Of a stretch of 64,000 nt of DNA, positions 17,085 through 25,690 are shown piece after piece. The notes below the pieces were generated by a model that searched no databases, had not been told where the DNA came from, and worked only from the letters and a program-made list of their open reading frames with translations. The DNA comes from Thermohalobaculum sp039027855 (lineage in GTDB: Bacteria; Pseudomonadota; Alphaproteobacteria; Rhodobacterales; Rhodobacteraceae): assembly GCA_039027855.1 (NCBI GenBank), contig JBCCJI010000005.1:131813-195812 (forward strand), given 5' to 3'. Numbering within the stretch: the stretch's first letter is position 1; every line of letters starts with the position of its first letter. The translations under genes and the position numbers were made by a program.

Positions 17085-19220
17085 ATGGGCCGGCCCGAGA
17101 TCCTCTTTTCACTCTTTGCAGGCGTCGACGGCCTGAAGGGCGTCGGCCCGTCGGCGGCGAAGGCGCTGGCCCGGCTCGGCATCGCCACGCGGCGCGACTT
17201 GCTCTTCCATCTGCCGACCGGCACGATCGACCGCCGACCCGTCGCCACGCTGGAAGGCGTCGAGCCGGGGCAGGTGGTGACCTTCGAGGCGGCGGTGATG
17301 GGCCATACCTCGCCGCGGCGGCGGGGCGCGCCCTACCGGGTGACCGTGGAAGGCGCGGGCGCGGTGCTCGACGTGCTGTTCTTCCGCGCGGTCGGGGACT
17401 GGTTGACGCGCCTCTTGCCGGAAGGAGAGCTGCGCGTCATCTCGGGCAAGATCGACCGCTACAACGACCGTTGGCAGATCGCCCATCCCGAGATCTATGA
17501 CCCGGGCGAGGACGGTGCTGGGCCCCCCGATTTCGAGCCGGTCTACCCTTTGGCAGAGGGCCTTACACAGCGGCAGATGGCCAAGCTGGCGGGCCAGGTG
17601 CTGGACGCGTTGCCCATGCTGCCAGACTGGCATGATCCCGCACTGGCCAAGCGCGAGGGGTGGCCCGACTGGCCGACGGCCTTGGCACGGCTCCACCGGC
17701 CGCAACCGCCCGAGATGACGGGCGAGAGCGACGTGGGCGAGAGCGCTATGGGCGAGGGCGATGCTGCAGCGATGACCCTCGCCCGCCGGCGCCTCGCCTA
17801 TGACGAGCTTCTTTCCCATCAGCTGGCGCTGGCCCTCAGCCGGCAATCCATGCGCAAGCGCCGCGGACGCCAGACCATCGAAGAGCTGCCACTCGTCGCC
17901 AAGGCCGCCGCAGCCTTCCCATTTCCCCCAACCGGGGCGCAGCGCCGGGCGCTGGACGAGATCCGCGCTGATATGGGCCATGACGACCGCATGATGCGCC
18001 TGCTGCAAGGCGATGTGGGCGCGGGCAAGACCTGGGTCGCGACCATGGCGCTGATGATCGCCGTCTCGGCCGGAGGGCAGGGGGTCATGATGGCCCCGAC
18101 CGAGATCCTCGCCCGACAGCACGGGCGCGGCCTCGCCGCAGCCGCTGAGGCGGCGGGGGTGGAACTCGTCGTGTTGACCGGGCGCGACAGCGGGGCCGAG
18201 CGGCGCGACAAGCTCGAGGCCATCGCCAGCGGCCGGGCAGGGATCATCGTCGGCACCCATGCGCTGTTCTCGGGCGATGTCGCCTATGCCGATCTGCGTC
18301 TCGCCGTGGTCGATGAGCAGCACCGCTTCGGCGTGCGCCAGCGCATGGAGCTGACCGCCAAGGCGCCGGCGGGCTGCGACCTGCTGCTGATGACCGCCAC
18401 GCCCATCCCGCGCACCCTGGCGCTCGCGGGATATGGCGATCTCGACATCTCGGTCCTCGACGAGAAGCCCCCGGGGCGGCAGCCGGTGGAGACGCGCACG
18501 GTGCCGTCCGACCGGCTGGAGGCGGTGATCGAACGGCTGCGTGTCAGGATCGACGATGGGGGTCGGGCCTACTGGGTCTGTCCGCTGGTCGAGGAGAACC
18601 CCGAGACCGAAGGTGTGGCCGCCGCCGAGCGTGCGGCGACGCTGGCCGAGGCGCTCGGCGCGCACCGCGTGGCGCTCGTTCACGGCCAGATGCCGGCCGA
18701 GGCGCGCGACCGGGCGATGGCGGATTTCAAGGCCGGCCGGGCGCAGGTACTGGTCGCCACCACGGTGATCGAGGTCGGTGTCGACGTGCCTGAAGCCACC
18801 ATCATGGTGATCGAGCAGGCCGAGCGGTTCGGCCTTGCCCAGCTGCATCAGCTCCGCGGGCGCGTGGGTCGGGGCAGCGGTGCCTCGTTTTGCCTGCTCG
18901 TCTACGATCCGCCGCTTGGCGAGACGGCGGCATCACGCCTGCAGATTCTGCGCGACAGCGAGGACGGTTTCGCCATCGCCGAACGCGATCTGGAGCTTCG
19001 CGGCGCCGGTGATCTGATGGGCACGGCCCAATCCGGTCTCCCGCGGTTCCGCCTTGCCGATCTTGAACGCGACCAGGCCCTGATGGCGATCGCCCATGAC
19101 GACGCCCGACGGATCATGGCGACCGATCCAGCGCTGGAAGGTCCGCGGGGCAGGGCGCTCAGAACCCTTCTCTACCTGATGGAACGGGACGCCTCGGTTC
19201 GTCTGCTGCGTGCTGGCTGA
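17085..19220 (+). CDS. recG: ATP-dependent DNA helicase RecG
   Basis: Branch-migration helicase that regresses stalled replication forks and unwinds Holliday junctions and R-loops. 711 residues from the ATG at 17085. The wedge/OB domain occupies the N-terminal third. Helicase motifs follow: motif I GDVGAGKTWVA near 308, motif II VVDEQHRFGVRQR (DEQH) near 408, motif III TATPIPRT near 433, and motif VI QLRGRVGRG near 587. A short acidic segment between the wedge and helicase parts (about 210-225) is lineage-specific. Downstream is a LexA-type box and a small membrane protein gene. Confidence 0.96.
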   Translation: MGRPEILFSLFAGVDGLKGVGPSAAKALARLGIATRRDLLFHLPTGTIDRRPVATLEGVEPGQVVTFEAAVMGHTSPRRRGAPYRVTVEGAGAVLDVLFFRAVGDWLTRLLPEGELRVISGKIDRYNDRWQIAHPEIYDPGEDGAGPPDFEPVYPLAEGLTQRQMAKLAGQVLDALPMLPDWHDPALAKREGWPDWPTALARLHRPQPPEMTGESDVGESAMGEGDAAAMTLARRRLAYDELLSHQLALALSRQSMRKRRGRQTIEELPLVAKAAAAFPFPPTGAQRRALDEIRADMGHDDRMMRLLQGDVGAGKTWVATMALMIAVSAGGQGVMMAPTEILARQHGRGLAAAAEAAGVELVVLTGRDSGAERRDKLEAIASGRAGIIVGTHALFSGDVAYADLRLAVVDEQHRFGVRQRMELTAKAPAGCDLLLMTATPIPRTLALAGYGDLDISVLDEKPPGRQPVETRTVPSDRLEAVIERLRVRIDDGGRAYWVCPLVEENPETEGVAAAERAATLAEALGAHRVALVHGQMPAEARDRAMADFKAGRAQVLVATTVIEVGVDVPEATIMVIEQAERFGLAQLHQLRGRVGRGSGASFCLLVYDPPLGETAASRLQILRDSEDGFAIAERDLELRGAGDLMGTAQSGLPRFRLADLERDQALMAIAHDDARRIMATDPALEGPRGRALRTLLYLMERDASVRLLRAG

Positions 19221-19258
19221 TAGCCCAGAATCTTGGAATGTTCCGCTGTGGCGGCGAT

Positions 19259-19273
19259 GTTCCAAATATGTTC
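19259..19273 (+). promoter_or_regulatory. LexA (SOS) box, alphaproteobacterial type
   Basis: GTTC at 19259-19262 and GTTC at 19270-19273 are separated by exactly seven bases (CAAATAT), matching the direct-repeat LexA operator GTTC-N7-GTTC known in Rhodobacter and Caulobacter relatives. It lies 71 bp upstream of the ATG of the 42-residue membrane protein. A possible -35 (TTGCGA, 19274-19279) abuts the box, so bound LexA would block transcription. There is no other start nearby on either strand that it would better serve. Confidence 0.75.
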
Positions 19274-19343
19274 TTGCGACTCAGCGGAATTTATGGTGAA
19301 CATATCCTCAACAAAGCGATGATATTTTGTGATGGAGAGACCC

Positions 19344-19472
19344 ATGACCACTGTTCGTCAGGCACGCCGTTTTCTCTCGAACGCCCCGGTCGAGGCGCTG
19401 TCCGATGCCGCAGGTCTTGCGAGCATCTGTGTGATGATTTTCATCGGCTTCGCTATTCCGACGCTGTTCTGA
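19344..19472 (+). CDS. Small membrane protein behind an SOS box
   Basis: A 42-codon gene: ATG at 19344 with GGAGAG six to ten bases upstream, stop TGA at 19470-19472. The N-terminal half is cytoplasmic-looking and basic (MTTVRQARRFLSNAP); the C-terminal half is one hydrophobic helix (AGLASICVMIFIGFAIPTLF) reaching the stop codon. It lies 71 bp behind a LexA-type operator. In Caulobacter, SidA is a short SOS-induced inner-membrane protein that blocks division; this gene has the same kind of context and topology, but no sequence similarity is claimed. Alternatively it may be an unrelated small membrane protein. Confidence 0.65.
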   Translation: MTTVRQARRFLSNAPVEALSDAAGLASICVMIFIGFAIPTLF

Positions 19473-19494
19473 AGCAATTGATGCGTCTGTTATC

Positions 19495-19516
19495 GCCCGG
19501 CGCGTATTTGCCGGGC
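19495..19516 (+). terminator. Weak hairpin after the small membrane protein gene
   Basis: GCCCGGC (19495-19501) and GCCGGGC (19510-19516) form a perfect 7-bp stem with an 8-nt loop, 22 bp past the stop codon. No U-run follows (ACCCTTCTG), so termination would be inefficient; it could instead stabilise the mRNA 3' end. Confidence 0.35.
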
Positions 19517-19618
19517 ACCCTTCTGCCCGTGCCCTGACGCGACCGGTTCCAACGGGTCATTCGGCCCCAGGCCTCTCCCCCGAGCCACGAATTTCGGTAG
19601 CGTCACTGCACAAACTCA

Positions 19619-19642
19619 GGGCCCCGCAAGGGGCCCTTTTTT
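19619..19642 (+). terminator. Rho-independent terminator
   Basis: A perfect 7-bp stem GGGCCCC/GGGGCCC (19619-19625 and 19630-19636) with a GCAA tetraloop is followed by six T residues. It ends plus-strand transcription from the recG/small-gene side before the oppositely oriented gene at 19719. About 145 nt separate it from the small gene, enough for an Hfq-binding 3' RNA, but that is speculative. Confidence 0.88.
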
Positions 19643-19718
19643 CGTTTGATGAACCCCGCAGAGAAGAACACTCGGACAATGCATCCGGGCGTTCATCAAG
19701 CATGCGCCGAAAAAGCGC

Positions 19719-20732
19719 TCAGACAGCCGCGTTGGCGGCGCGCCACTCGAAAAGATCGGCGCGCGAACGCTGCTTGGCACTGCCGGAGCCCGCATCGCGG
19801 TAGCTGGCCTCATCGTCGCCGCCGCGTTCCACTGCCTCAGCCCAGTCGAGCGCGGTGATCCGCGCATCCTCCGAGACGCCGTGCAGTGTCTCGCCAAGTC
19901 CGGTTCTAAGCCGGGCAACGAGGGCCATCGCCGCGTCCAGCCGATGTCCCGCAATAGGCCGACCCGCGAGGGCACGATCGAAGGCGTGGATCTTCGCCTC
20001 AGCCGCCGCGCGAAACTCCAGCACCGCGTCCTGCTTGGCCGCGGTCATCGCGTGGCGCGCGGCGGCGTAGTAGCTGCGCGCCACCTCGTTCGATTGGGTG
20101 TTCCGCCGCAGCTCATAGAGCGACCCGGCAAAGCCGTCGCTCTTGCGCCCGAGGGTGGAGGGTACCGAGACCATGCCGCGGTAGAGATCGATGCTGATCG
20201 GCTCCATGCCAAGACCGGCGGGATTGACCACGAGCATGTCGAAATCGCCGGAGAGATCGAGGAACTCGAAGGCGCCGAGCGTGCGGCAGAACTCGAGCGC
20301 GGTGCCAAACACCTTGATCTCGCTCTTCTCGATCTCGCGCGAGGGCAGGTCTTCCTCGGCACGCTCGATCGGGCCGGCGACATCGGCAAAGAACAGCGTT
20401 GTCTTCTCACGATCATCCAGCGCCCGGCGGGCCACGGCCCGCAAAGCATGGGGTACCGTCAAGAAATGCTGCTGCCGGCTTTCAGACCATGGCGCCATCG
20501 GGTCGTCGAGCCGCATGCGCTGAGAGACGGTAACCGTCGGGAAACCGCCACCACGGACAGCCGCCATGTGGCGGGACAGTTTGATGTCAAAATCGGTGAA
20601 CACGTTCCGCTCGATGACGTTCGACACGACACAGGGCCGGTTGTCGATCACCTCCTTGAAGCGGACGTCCATAAGGGGAATGCGTTCAACACTTGGCTGA
20701 ACGATCATCTCGAACAAAGTCAAATCGCGCAT
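19719..20732 (-). CDS. Conserved-looking protein of unknown function
   Basis: A protein of about 337 residues that I do not recognise. The start is set at MRDLTLFEMIV (20732), because the upstream extension to 20870 is Pro/Cys-rich and unlike coding sequence. The body has well-behaved composition, with stretches such as RLDDPMAPWSESRQQHFL near 72-89 and SIDLYRGMVSVPSTLGRKSD in the middle, followed by a helical, Ala/Arg-rich region. There are no signal peptide, membrane segment or nucleotide-binding motif. It stands alone between the plus-strand terminator and hflX; the 154-bp gap upstream suggests its own promoter. Confidence 0.65.
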   Translation of the reverse strand: MRDLTLFEMIVQPSVERIPLMDVRFKEVIDNRPCVVSNVIERNVFTDFDIKLSRHMAAVRGGGFPTVTVSQRMRLDDPMAPWSESRQQHFLTVPHALRAVARRALDDREKTTLFFADVAGPIERAEEDLPSREIEKSEIKVFGTALEFCRTLGAFEFLDLSGDFDMLVVNPAGLGMEPISIDLYRGMVSVPSTLGRKSDGFAGSLYELRRNTQSNEVARSYYAAARHAMTAAKQDAVLEFRAAAEAKIHAFDRALAGRPIAGHRLDAAMALVARLRTGLGETLHGVSEDARITALDWAEAVERGGDDEASYRDAGSGSAKQRSRADLFEWRAANAAV

Positions 20733-20886
20733 AACACGCCTCACACAACACCCCGGCAGAACGCGCCGGTCTTCCACACCCAGGGTTGAGTATGGCGGCT
20801 TTGGCGGGAATGTGAAGGAAATTGGATCGGCTCCCGGATCGGGACATCGAGCTTTAATGTTCAGAACCAATATTATGTTCGAAAAG

Positions 20887-22185
20887 TCATTGAGCCGCGA
20901 TCGTTGTCCGGCTGATCACCCGAACATCCTCTGGAAACACTTTGCGGAACTGGAAGAATTCCTTCTCCGTCAGCTCGGCGGTGACCGACACGCCCTCGGC
21001 GTCATCCCTGCGCGACAGCACATCGGCATGGCTGTAGAGCCAACTGACCGCAGCCCCCGCCGCGTGGTCAAAGGCGAGATCGAGACGGAGGCGTTTCGGA
21101 ATTAGACGCTCTTCGACCAATGCCATGAGCGACTCGCATCCCTCACCGGTTGCAGCCGACAGGCTCACGACATCGCGCGACAGGCTTTCCGGGCCCGCAA
21201 GGCGCCGGGCATCCGCATCCAGCAGATCGATTTTGTTATGGACCTCAAGCATCGCCTGACGCGCCTCGGCATCGATGCCAAGTTCGGCCAGGACCTTGTG
21301 GACATCGCGGGCCTGGCTCGCTGTCTCAGGATGCGAAATGTCGCGGACATGCACGACGAGATCCGCCTCTAAAACCTCTTCCAGCGTCGCACGGAACGCC
21401 GCGACCAGCTGTGTCGGCAGGTTTGAGATGAACCCCACGGTGTCGGACAGGATCGCGATGCGTCCCGAGGGAAGCGACACACGGCGCATCGTGGGATCGA
21501 GCGTGGCGAAGAGCATGTCTTCCGACAGAACGGTGGCCGAGGTGAGCCGGTTGAAGAGCGTCGACTTGCCGGCATTGGTATAGCCGACGAGCGCCACGAC
21601 CGGGTTGGGCACCTTGCGCCGTTTCTTGCGGTGTTCAGCGCGCGTGCGCACCACACGTTCCAGTTGTCGGCGGATCCGCGTGATCTTCTCATCGATCATG
21701 CGCCGGTCGGCCTCGATCTGGGTCTCGCCGGGGCCACCCATGAAACCCACGCCGCCGCGCTGACGTTCCAGGTGTGTCCAGGAGCGGACCAGACGCGACT
21801 TTTGGTAGGTCAGATGGGCAAGCTCCACCTGCAGCACGCCCTCGCGGGTCTGCGCCCGTTCGCCGAAGATCTCGAGGATCAGCCCAGTACGGTCGAGAAC
21901 CTTCAGCTTCCAGGCGCGTTCCAGATTGCGCTGCTGGACCGGGCTCAAGGTCCCGTCGAGGATCACGAGCTCAATCTCGGCCTCGTCAAAGCGCCGACCG
22001 AGTTCCTCGACCTTACCAGGTCCGATCAGGGTCGACGGGCTGGGTTTCGCGACGACGGCGATATCGGCATCGACCGGGATGAGGTCGATGGCATGCGTCA
22101 GGCTGACCGCCTCGGCCAGTGCCGCGTCGGGATCGGGCGCATCGGCTGCGCGCAGGTCGACATGCAACACGAAGGCGCGGGTCAC
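20887..22185 (-). CDS. hflX: GTPase HflX
   Basis: Ribosome-associated GTPase that splits stalled or heat-damaged 70S ribosomes. 432 residues. The N-terminal HflX domain carries the glycine-rich ERQRGGVGFMGGPGETQIE element near 138-156. The GTPase part has G1 GYTNAGKST near 205, G3 DTVGFI near 250, and G4 in the form HNKID near 318. It is the last gene of the long nif/ntr-type block and follows hfq by 52 bp, the hfq-hflX pairing known in many proteobacteria. Confidence 0.95.
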   Translation of the reverse strand: MTRAFVLHVDLRAADAPDPDAALAEAVSLTHAIDLIPVDADIAVVAKPSPSTLIGPGKVEELGRRFDEAEIELVILDGTLSPVQQRNLERAWKLKVLDRTGLILEIFGERAQTREGVLQVELAHLTYQKSRLVRSWTHLERQRGGVGFMGGPGETQIEADRRMIDEKITRIRRQLERVVRTRAEHRKKRRKVPNPVVALVGYTNAGKSTLFNRLTSATVLSEDMLFATLDPTMRRVSLPSGRIAILSDTVGFISNLPTQLVAAFRATLEEVLEADLVVHVRDISHPETASQARDVHKVLAELGIDAEARQAMLEVHNKIDLLDADARRLAGPESLSRDVVSLSAATGEGCESLMALVEERLIPKRLRLDLAFDHAAGAAVSWLYSHADVLSRRDDAEGVSVTAELTEKEFFQFRKVFPEDVRVISRTTIAAQ

Positions 22186-22237
22186 GCGCCCCCTGCCCTT
22201 GCAACGTTGACGCGTATCGTGACGCGCAAGGCTGCAA

Positions 22238-22480
22238 TCACTCGCTTTGTTCCTGATCGTACAGGCTGAACGGTTGTGCCGGCATCACAGTCGAAATCGC
22301 GTGCTTATAGACTAGCTGGCTTTGCCCATCCCGGCGCAAAAGAACACAGAAATTATCAAACCATGTAATAACGCCCTGAAGCTTAACACCATTCACAAGA
22401 AACACCGTGACTGGTATCTTCTGCTTGCGAATGTGATTGAGAAAGACGTCCTGCAGATTCTGTTTTGCTTCGTTGGCCAT
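22238..22480 (-). CDS. hfq: RNA chaperone Hfq
   Basis: An 80-residue Sm-like protein that assembles into a hexameric ring and pairs small RNAs with their mRNA targets. The Sm1 motif (VFLVNGVKLQGVITWFDNF, about 26-44) and Sm2 motif (YKHAIST, about 58-64) are intact, as is QNLQD near the N-terminus, which lines the proximal RNA site. The C-terminal tail is short (QPFSLYDQEQSE), as in other alphaproteobacteria. It sits between trkH and hflX in the same direction. Confidence 0.97.
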   Translation of the reverse strand: MANEAKQNLQDVFLNHIRKQKIPVTVFLVNGVKLQGVITWFDNFCVLLRRDGQSQLVYKHAISTVMPAQPFSLYDQEQSE

Positions 22481-22553
22481 TGCTTGCCCATGTGTCGTTT
22501 TTGGTGGGCCGCAAGGCAGCCCACGGGTCTTTACGTCTCGCGCACCATGGTCA

Positions 22554-24191
22554 TTAAATTACGCGGTTTCCAGCCTTTTCTCGCGTCGCGAGCATACCGG
22601 ACCAAGCCTCGCGTCGCATTAGTGCGATCAATGCCAGTGTCTCTATGCGCCCTGCCACCATGCCGATGGCGAGGAACAGCTGCTGCGGCGCGGTCATCAG
22701 GGCGAAATTGTCATGCAGGGGCGCCACGGCGCCAAAGGCAGGCCCGGTATTGCTGACAGCCGCGATCGCCCCGATCAGGGATGTCTCGAACGGCAGGCCG
22801 GTCACGGCGAGTGCCAGGGCGACCGCAAAGACCGCCCCCACATAAAGCATGATGAACGCCCATGACAGGAAAGCGCCCGCCGTCACGACCGTGCCCCGGG
22901 CGCTGGCGACGCCGAGGCGGCGCTCGATGCCACGGCGAGGATTGATGGCCATGGGCTGAGCGAGCTGTCCGATCTCGTCGAGGCCATGGCGGATCAGAGC
23001 AGCCGCACGCACCAGCTTGATGCCACCTGCGGTTGTCGCGGCCCCGCCCCCGATCGCGGCGAGGCCGAGGAGGATCAAAGACGGGTTGTCCAGCCCGGCC
23101 CAGGTTCGCGCACCCTCCCACGAGGCGCTCTCATACCCGGTCGTGGTGAGAAAGCTCAGCGTCGTGAAGATCGCCCCCCAAAGCGCGGTCAGCGCCTCGA
23201 TCTCGCTATCGTCATCCTGCCCCAGGGCTGCAAGCCAGTGGCGGAGGAACAGCGCGGCCGACGCGCCGAGGACGATCCAGGCCATCAGGCGCAATTCCGG
23301 GTCGGCGGTGAGCCGCACGCGCGCGCCGACCCGGCTGGCATTGCCGTAAAGACGTGCCGTCGCCGCGCAGATCATGCCCATGAGCGCGATCGCCTCGATG
23401 CCGAGATTGGGGGCCGAGGCAAGCCCCTCCGGCAAAGCGGTAATACCGGAGGTGGAGACTATGCCCAGCGCGTGGATCACGGTGTCCATGCTCACCCCGC
23501 CGACCATGCCGAACAGCATGATCAGCGCCCCGGTCAGCCCGCCATAGACTGGCAGGATCGTTCGGAACGCGCGGGCGACGCGGCTCTCGACCGGGGGCAT
23601 CTGAGCGCCGAGCTCGACCAGCCTCACTTCGACACCGGCAGCCGTTCCGCTGCTCCCGGTCAACACCTCGAACCCGCCCATCCGCCTAGGCGCGAGAATC
23701 ACATACGCCGCCATCAGCGTCATCAGCCCGCCAAGCCAGGCGACGATGGCGCGCCACAGATGGATGGAGATGTCGACGCGGTTGGGGTCGATATACACAG
23801 TCGATCCGGTCGTGGTCAGCGCCGCGATCATCTCGAACCAGGCACCGGTGACGCCGATGCGCGGTGTCAGGAAGATCACCGGTATCGCGGCAAAGGCAGG
23901 CAGGACGAGCCAGCCGATGAAAAGCGTCACCAGCTCGCTCTGCGCTTTGCCCTGCGGTTTGCGTGACGACAGCGCGACCCAGAAGATCGAGGCCGAGAAC
24001 AGGCTGAAGAGCCCGCCATACATGAAGGCGCGCGCCACTTTCTCCTCTCCCATGCCAAGCGCGTGCAGCATGGGGATCGCCATTGCGATACCGAGGATCC
24101 CGAGCGCGGGGGCAAAGATCGGGGTGGACCGGTTGGGATCGGTTGGCCCGATACTCTCACGGGCCGGTCTGCGCGCCCTGCGGTCCGCCAT
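22554..24191 (-). CDS. trkH: TrkH family potassium uptake protein
   Basis: Integral membrane, K+-translocating subunit of the Trk system, 545 residues with roughly ten hydrophobic segments and repeated pore-loop-like stretches (TTTGSTVYIDPN near 135, STSGITALPEG near 253, LTTTGYESASWEG near 350). Such loops contain the selectivity-filter glycines of the family. Its partner trkA ends two bases upstream, so the two are translationally coupled. Linkage of trkA-trkH to ntrYX and hfq is a hallmark of alphaproteobacterial genomes. Confidence 0.93.
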   Translation of the reverse strand: MADRRARRPARESIGPTDPNRSTPIFAPALGILGIAMAIPMLHALGMGEEKVARAFMYGGLFSLFSASIFWVALSSRKPQGKAQSELVTLFIGWLVLPAFAAIPVIFLTPRIGVTGAWFEMIAALTTTGSTVYIDPNRVDISIHLWRAIVAWLGGLMTLMAAYVILAPRRMGGFEVLTGSSGTAAGVEVRLVELGAQMPPVESRVARAFRTILPVYGGLTGALIMLFGMVGGVSMDTVIHALGIVSTSGITALPEGLASAPNLGIEAIALMGMICAATARLYGNASRVGARVRLTADPELRLMAWIVLGASAALFLRHWLAALGQDDDSEIEALTALWGAIFTTLSFLTTTGYESASWEGARTWAGLDNPSLILLGLAAIGGGAATTAGGIKLVRAAALIRHGLDEIGQLAQPMAINPRRGIERRLGVASARGTVVTAGAFLSWAFIMLYVGAVFAVALALAVTGLPFETSLIGAIAAVSNTGPAFGAVAPLHDNFALMTAPQQLFLAIGMVAGRIETLALIALMRREAWSGMLATREKAGNRVI

Positions 24192-24193
24192 GG

Positions 24194-25567
24194 TCAGAAG
24201 AAATCGATCGAGACGCGGAACATCTGCTCGACCTTTTGCAGCGCCGAGCGCGCGGCGAAGAGCACCAGTACGTCGCCGACGCCGATGATGGTATCGCCTG
24301 CGGGCATTCTGACCTCTTTGCCCGATCTGATGGCGCCAACGATCGCTTCGCGCGGCAGATCGATCTCGCGCAGTCGCTTGCCTGCCAGCGCCGAGGTCGA
24401 CATCACCTGCGCCTCGATCACTTCGCCCGCACCGCCCGCGATCGAGTAGACCGCGCGGATCTTGCCGCGGCGAACATGGCGCAGGATCGAGCTGACGGTG
24501 GTGGCCCGCGGATCGATCAGCGCGTCGATCTGCATCGGCCGCACCAGTCGCTCGAAGCTTGGATCCTTGGCCAGCGCGATCGAGATCAGCGGCTTGGTCT
24601 GCTCGGCCATGGCGCAGGAGAGTAGGTTGGTGCGGTCGTCATCGGTCAGGGCCACGATGGCATCGGCGTCCTCGATACCGGCCTCATCGAGAAGCCCGGT
24701 ATCCAGCGCATCGCCGTGCAGCACGACGGTGCGGTTGAGCTTCTCAGCCGCGCGTTCTGCCCGGTCGCGGTTGCGCTCGATCAGGATGGCGCGTTGACCC
24801 TGGCGCTCCTCGATCTCGCGGGCGACGCGCAGGCCCACATGACCCGCACCGACGATCAACAGGCGATTGGCCTCGCGATTGGTCTTGCCAAAGATTCCGA
24901 AAGCACGCTGCACGTCCTCACGCGTGGCGATGAAAAACACCTCGTCATGGGCGAACAGCTGATCCTCAGGGCTCGCCACAAACAGCTTGCCGTCCCGCTT
25001 GACTGCCAGAACCCGCGCATGCAGCGTGGAGAAGAGTTCGGTGAGCTGTCGCAGCGGCGTATTCGTTACCGGGCATTCGTCATCCAGCTTGATGCCGACG
25101 AAGTTCACCGCGCCATCGAGGAACGGCTCCACATCAAAGGCCGCGGTCGCGCCGAGGCGGCGCAGGGTCGCGCGTGCCACCTCGGTCTCGGGGCTGATGA
25201 TCACATCGATGGGCAGGTGCTCACGGCGGAACAGGTCGGACCATTCGTCCTCGAGGTAATCCTCGGTCCGGATGCGGGCGATCTTGGTCGGCACCTGAAA
25301 CACGCTGTGGGCGACCTGGCAGGCCACCATGTTGACCTCGTCCATCGAGGTTGCGGCGATCAGCATGTCGCAATCCTCGGCGCCCGCGCGTTTCAGAACG
25401 CTCGGATGCGAGGCAAAGCCCACGAACCCAGTGATGTCGAACATGTCCGACAGCCGCCTGACCAGCGCGGCATTGCTGTCGATCACGGTGACGGTATTGC
25501 CCTCGTCGGCGAGGTGGCGCGCAATCTGCGAACCCACCTGCCCTGCCCCGCAGACCACGACGCGCAT
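24194..25567 (-). CDS. trkA: Trk system potassium transporter regulatory subunit TrkA
   Basis: Cytoplasmic NAD(H)-binding gating subunit for TrkH, 457 residues. It has the expected tandem layout: RCK-N Rossmann domain with CGAGQVGSQIARHL near 5-18, a first RCK-C, a second Rossmann domain with IVGAGHVGLRVAREI near 235-249, and a final RCK-C ending in VLVLFAARSALQKVEQMF. It stands between ntrX and trkH on the same strand, with 123 bp separating it from ntrX, where a further promoter may lie. Confidence 0.95.
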   Translation of the reverse strand: MRVVVCGAGQVGSQIARHLADEGNTVTVIDSNAALVRRLSDMFDITGFVGFASHPSVLKRAGAEDCDMLIAATSMDEVNMVACQVAHSVFQVPTKIARIRTEDYLEDEWSDLFRREHLPIDVIISPETEVARATLRRLGATAAFDVEPFLDGAVNFVGIKLDDECPVTNTPLRQLTELFSTLHARVLAVKRDGKLFVASPEDQLFAHDEVFFIATREDVQRAFGIFGKTNREANRLLIVGAGHVGLRVAREIEERQGQRAILIERNRDRAERAAEKLNRTVVLHGDALDTGLLDEAGIEDADAIVALTDDDRTNLLSCAMAEQTKPLISIALAKDPSFERLVRPMQIDALIDPRATTVSSILRHVRRGKIRAVYSIAGGAGEVIEAQVMSTSALAGKRLREIDLPREAIVGAIRSGKEVRMPAGDTIIGVGDVLVLFAARSALQKVEQMFRVSIDFF

Positions 25568-25690
25568 GGAGCCTCCAGCCCGAACCCGGTCAAAACCGCC
25601 GGGCGGAGCGTAGACGTTGAACCGAGGCGGGCGAGCGGGTCAATCGTGCAGTGGCCGCCCGCCCCATGCTTATACCGCAGCGCAAAATCG

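Noticed and set aside
17109..18848. 579-codon minus-strand open frame over recG
   Set aside because: Antisense to conserved helicase motifs; His/Arg/Pro-rich product typical of GC-driven shadows.
20869..20886. GAAC/GTTC-rich sequence near 20872 as a second LexA box
   Set aside because: The half sites are separated by 9 or 14 bases and not by the 7 required, and their orientation does not fit the direct repeat.
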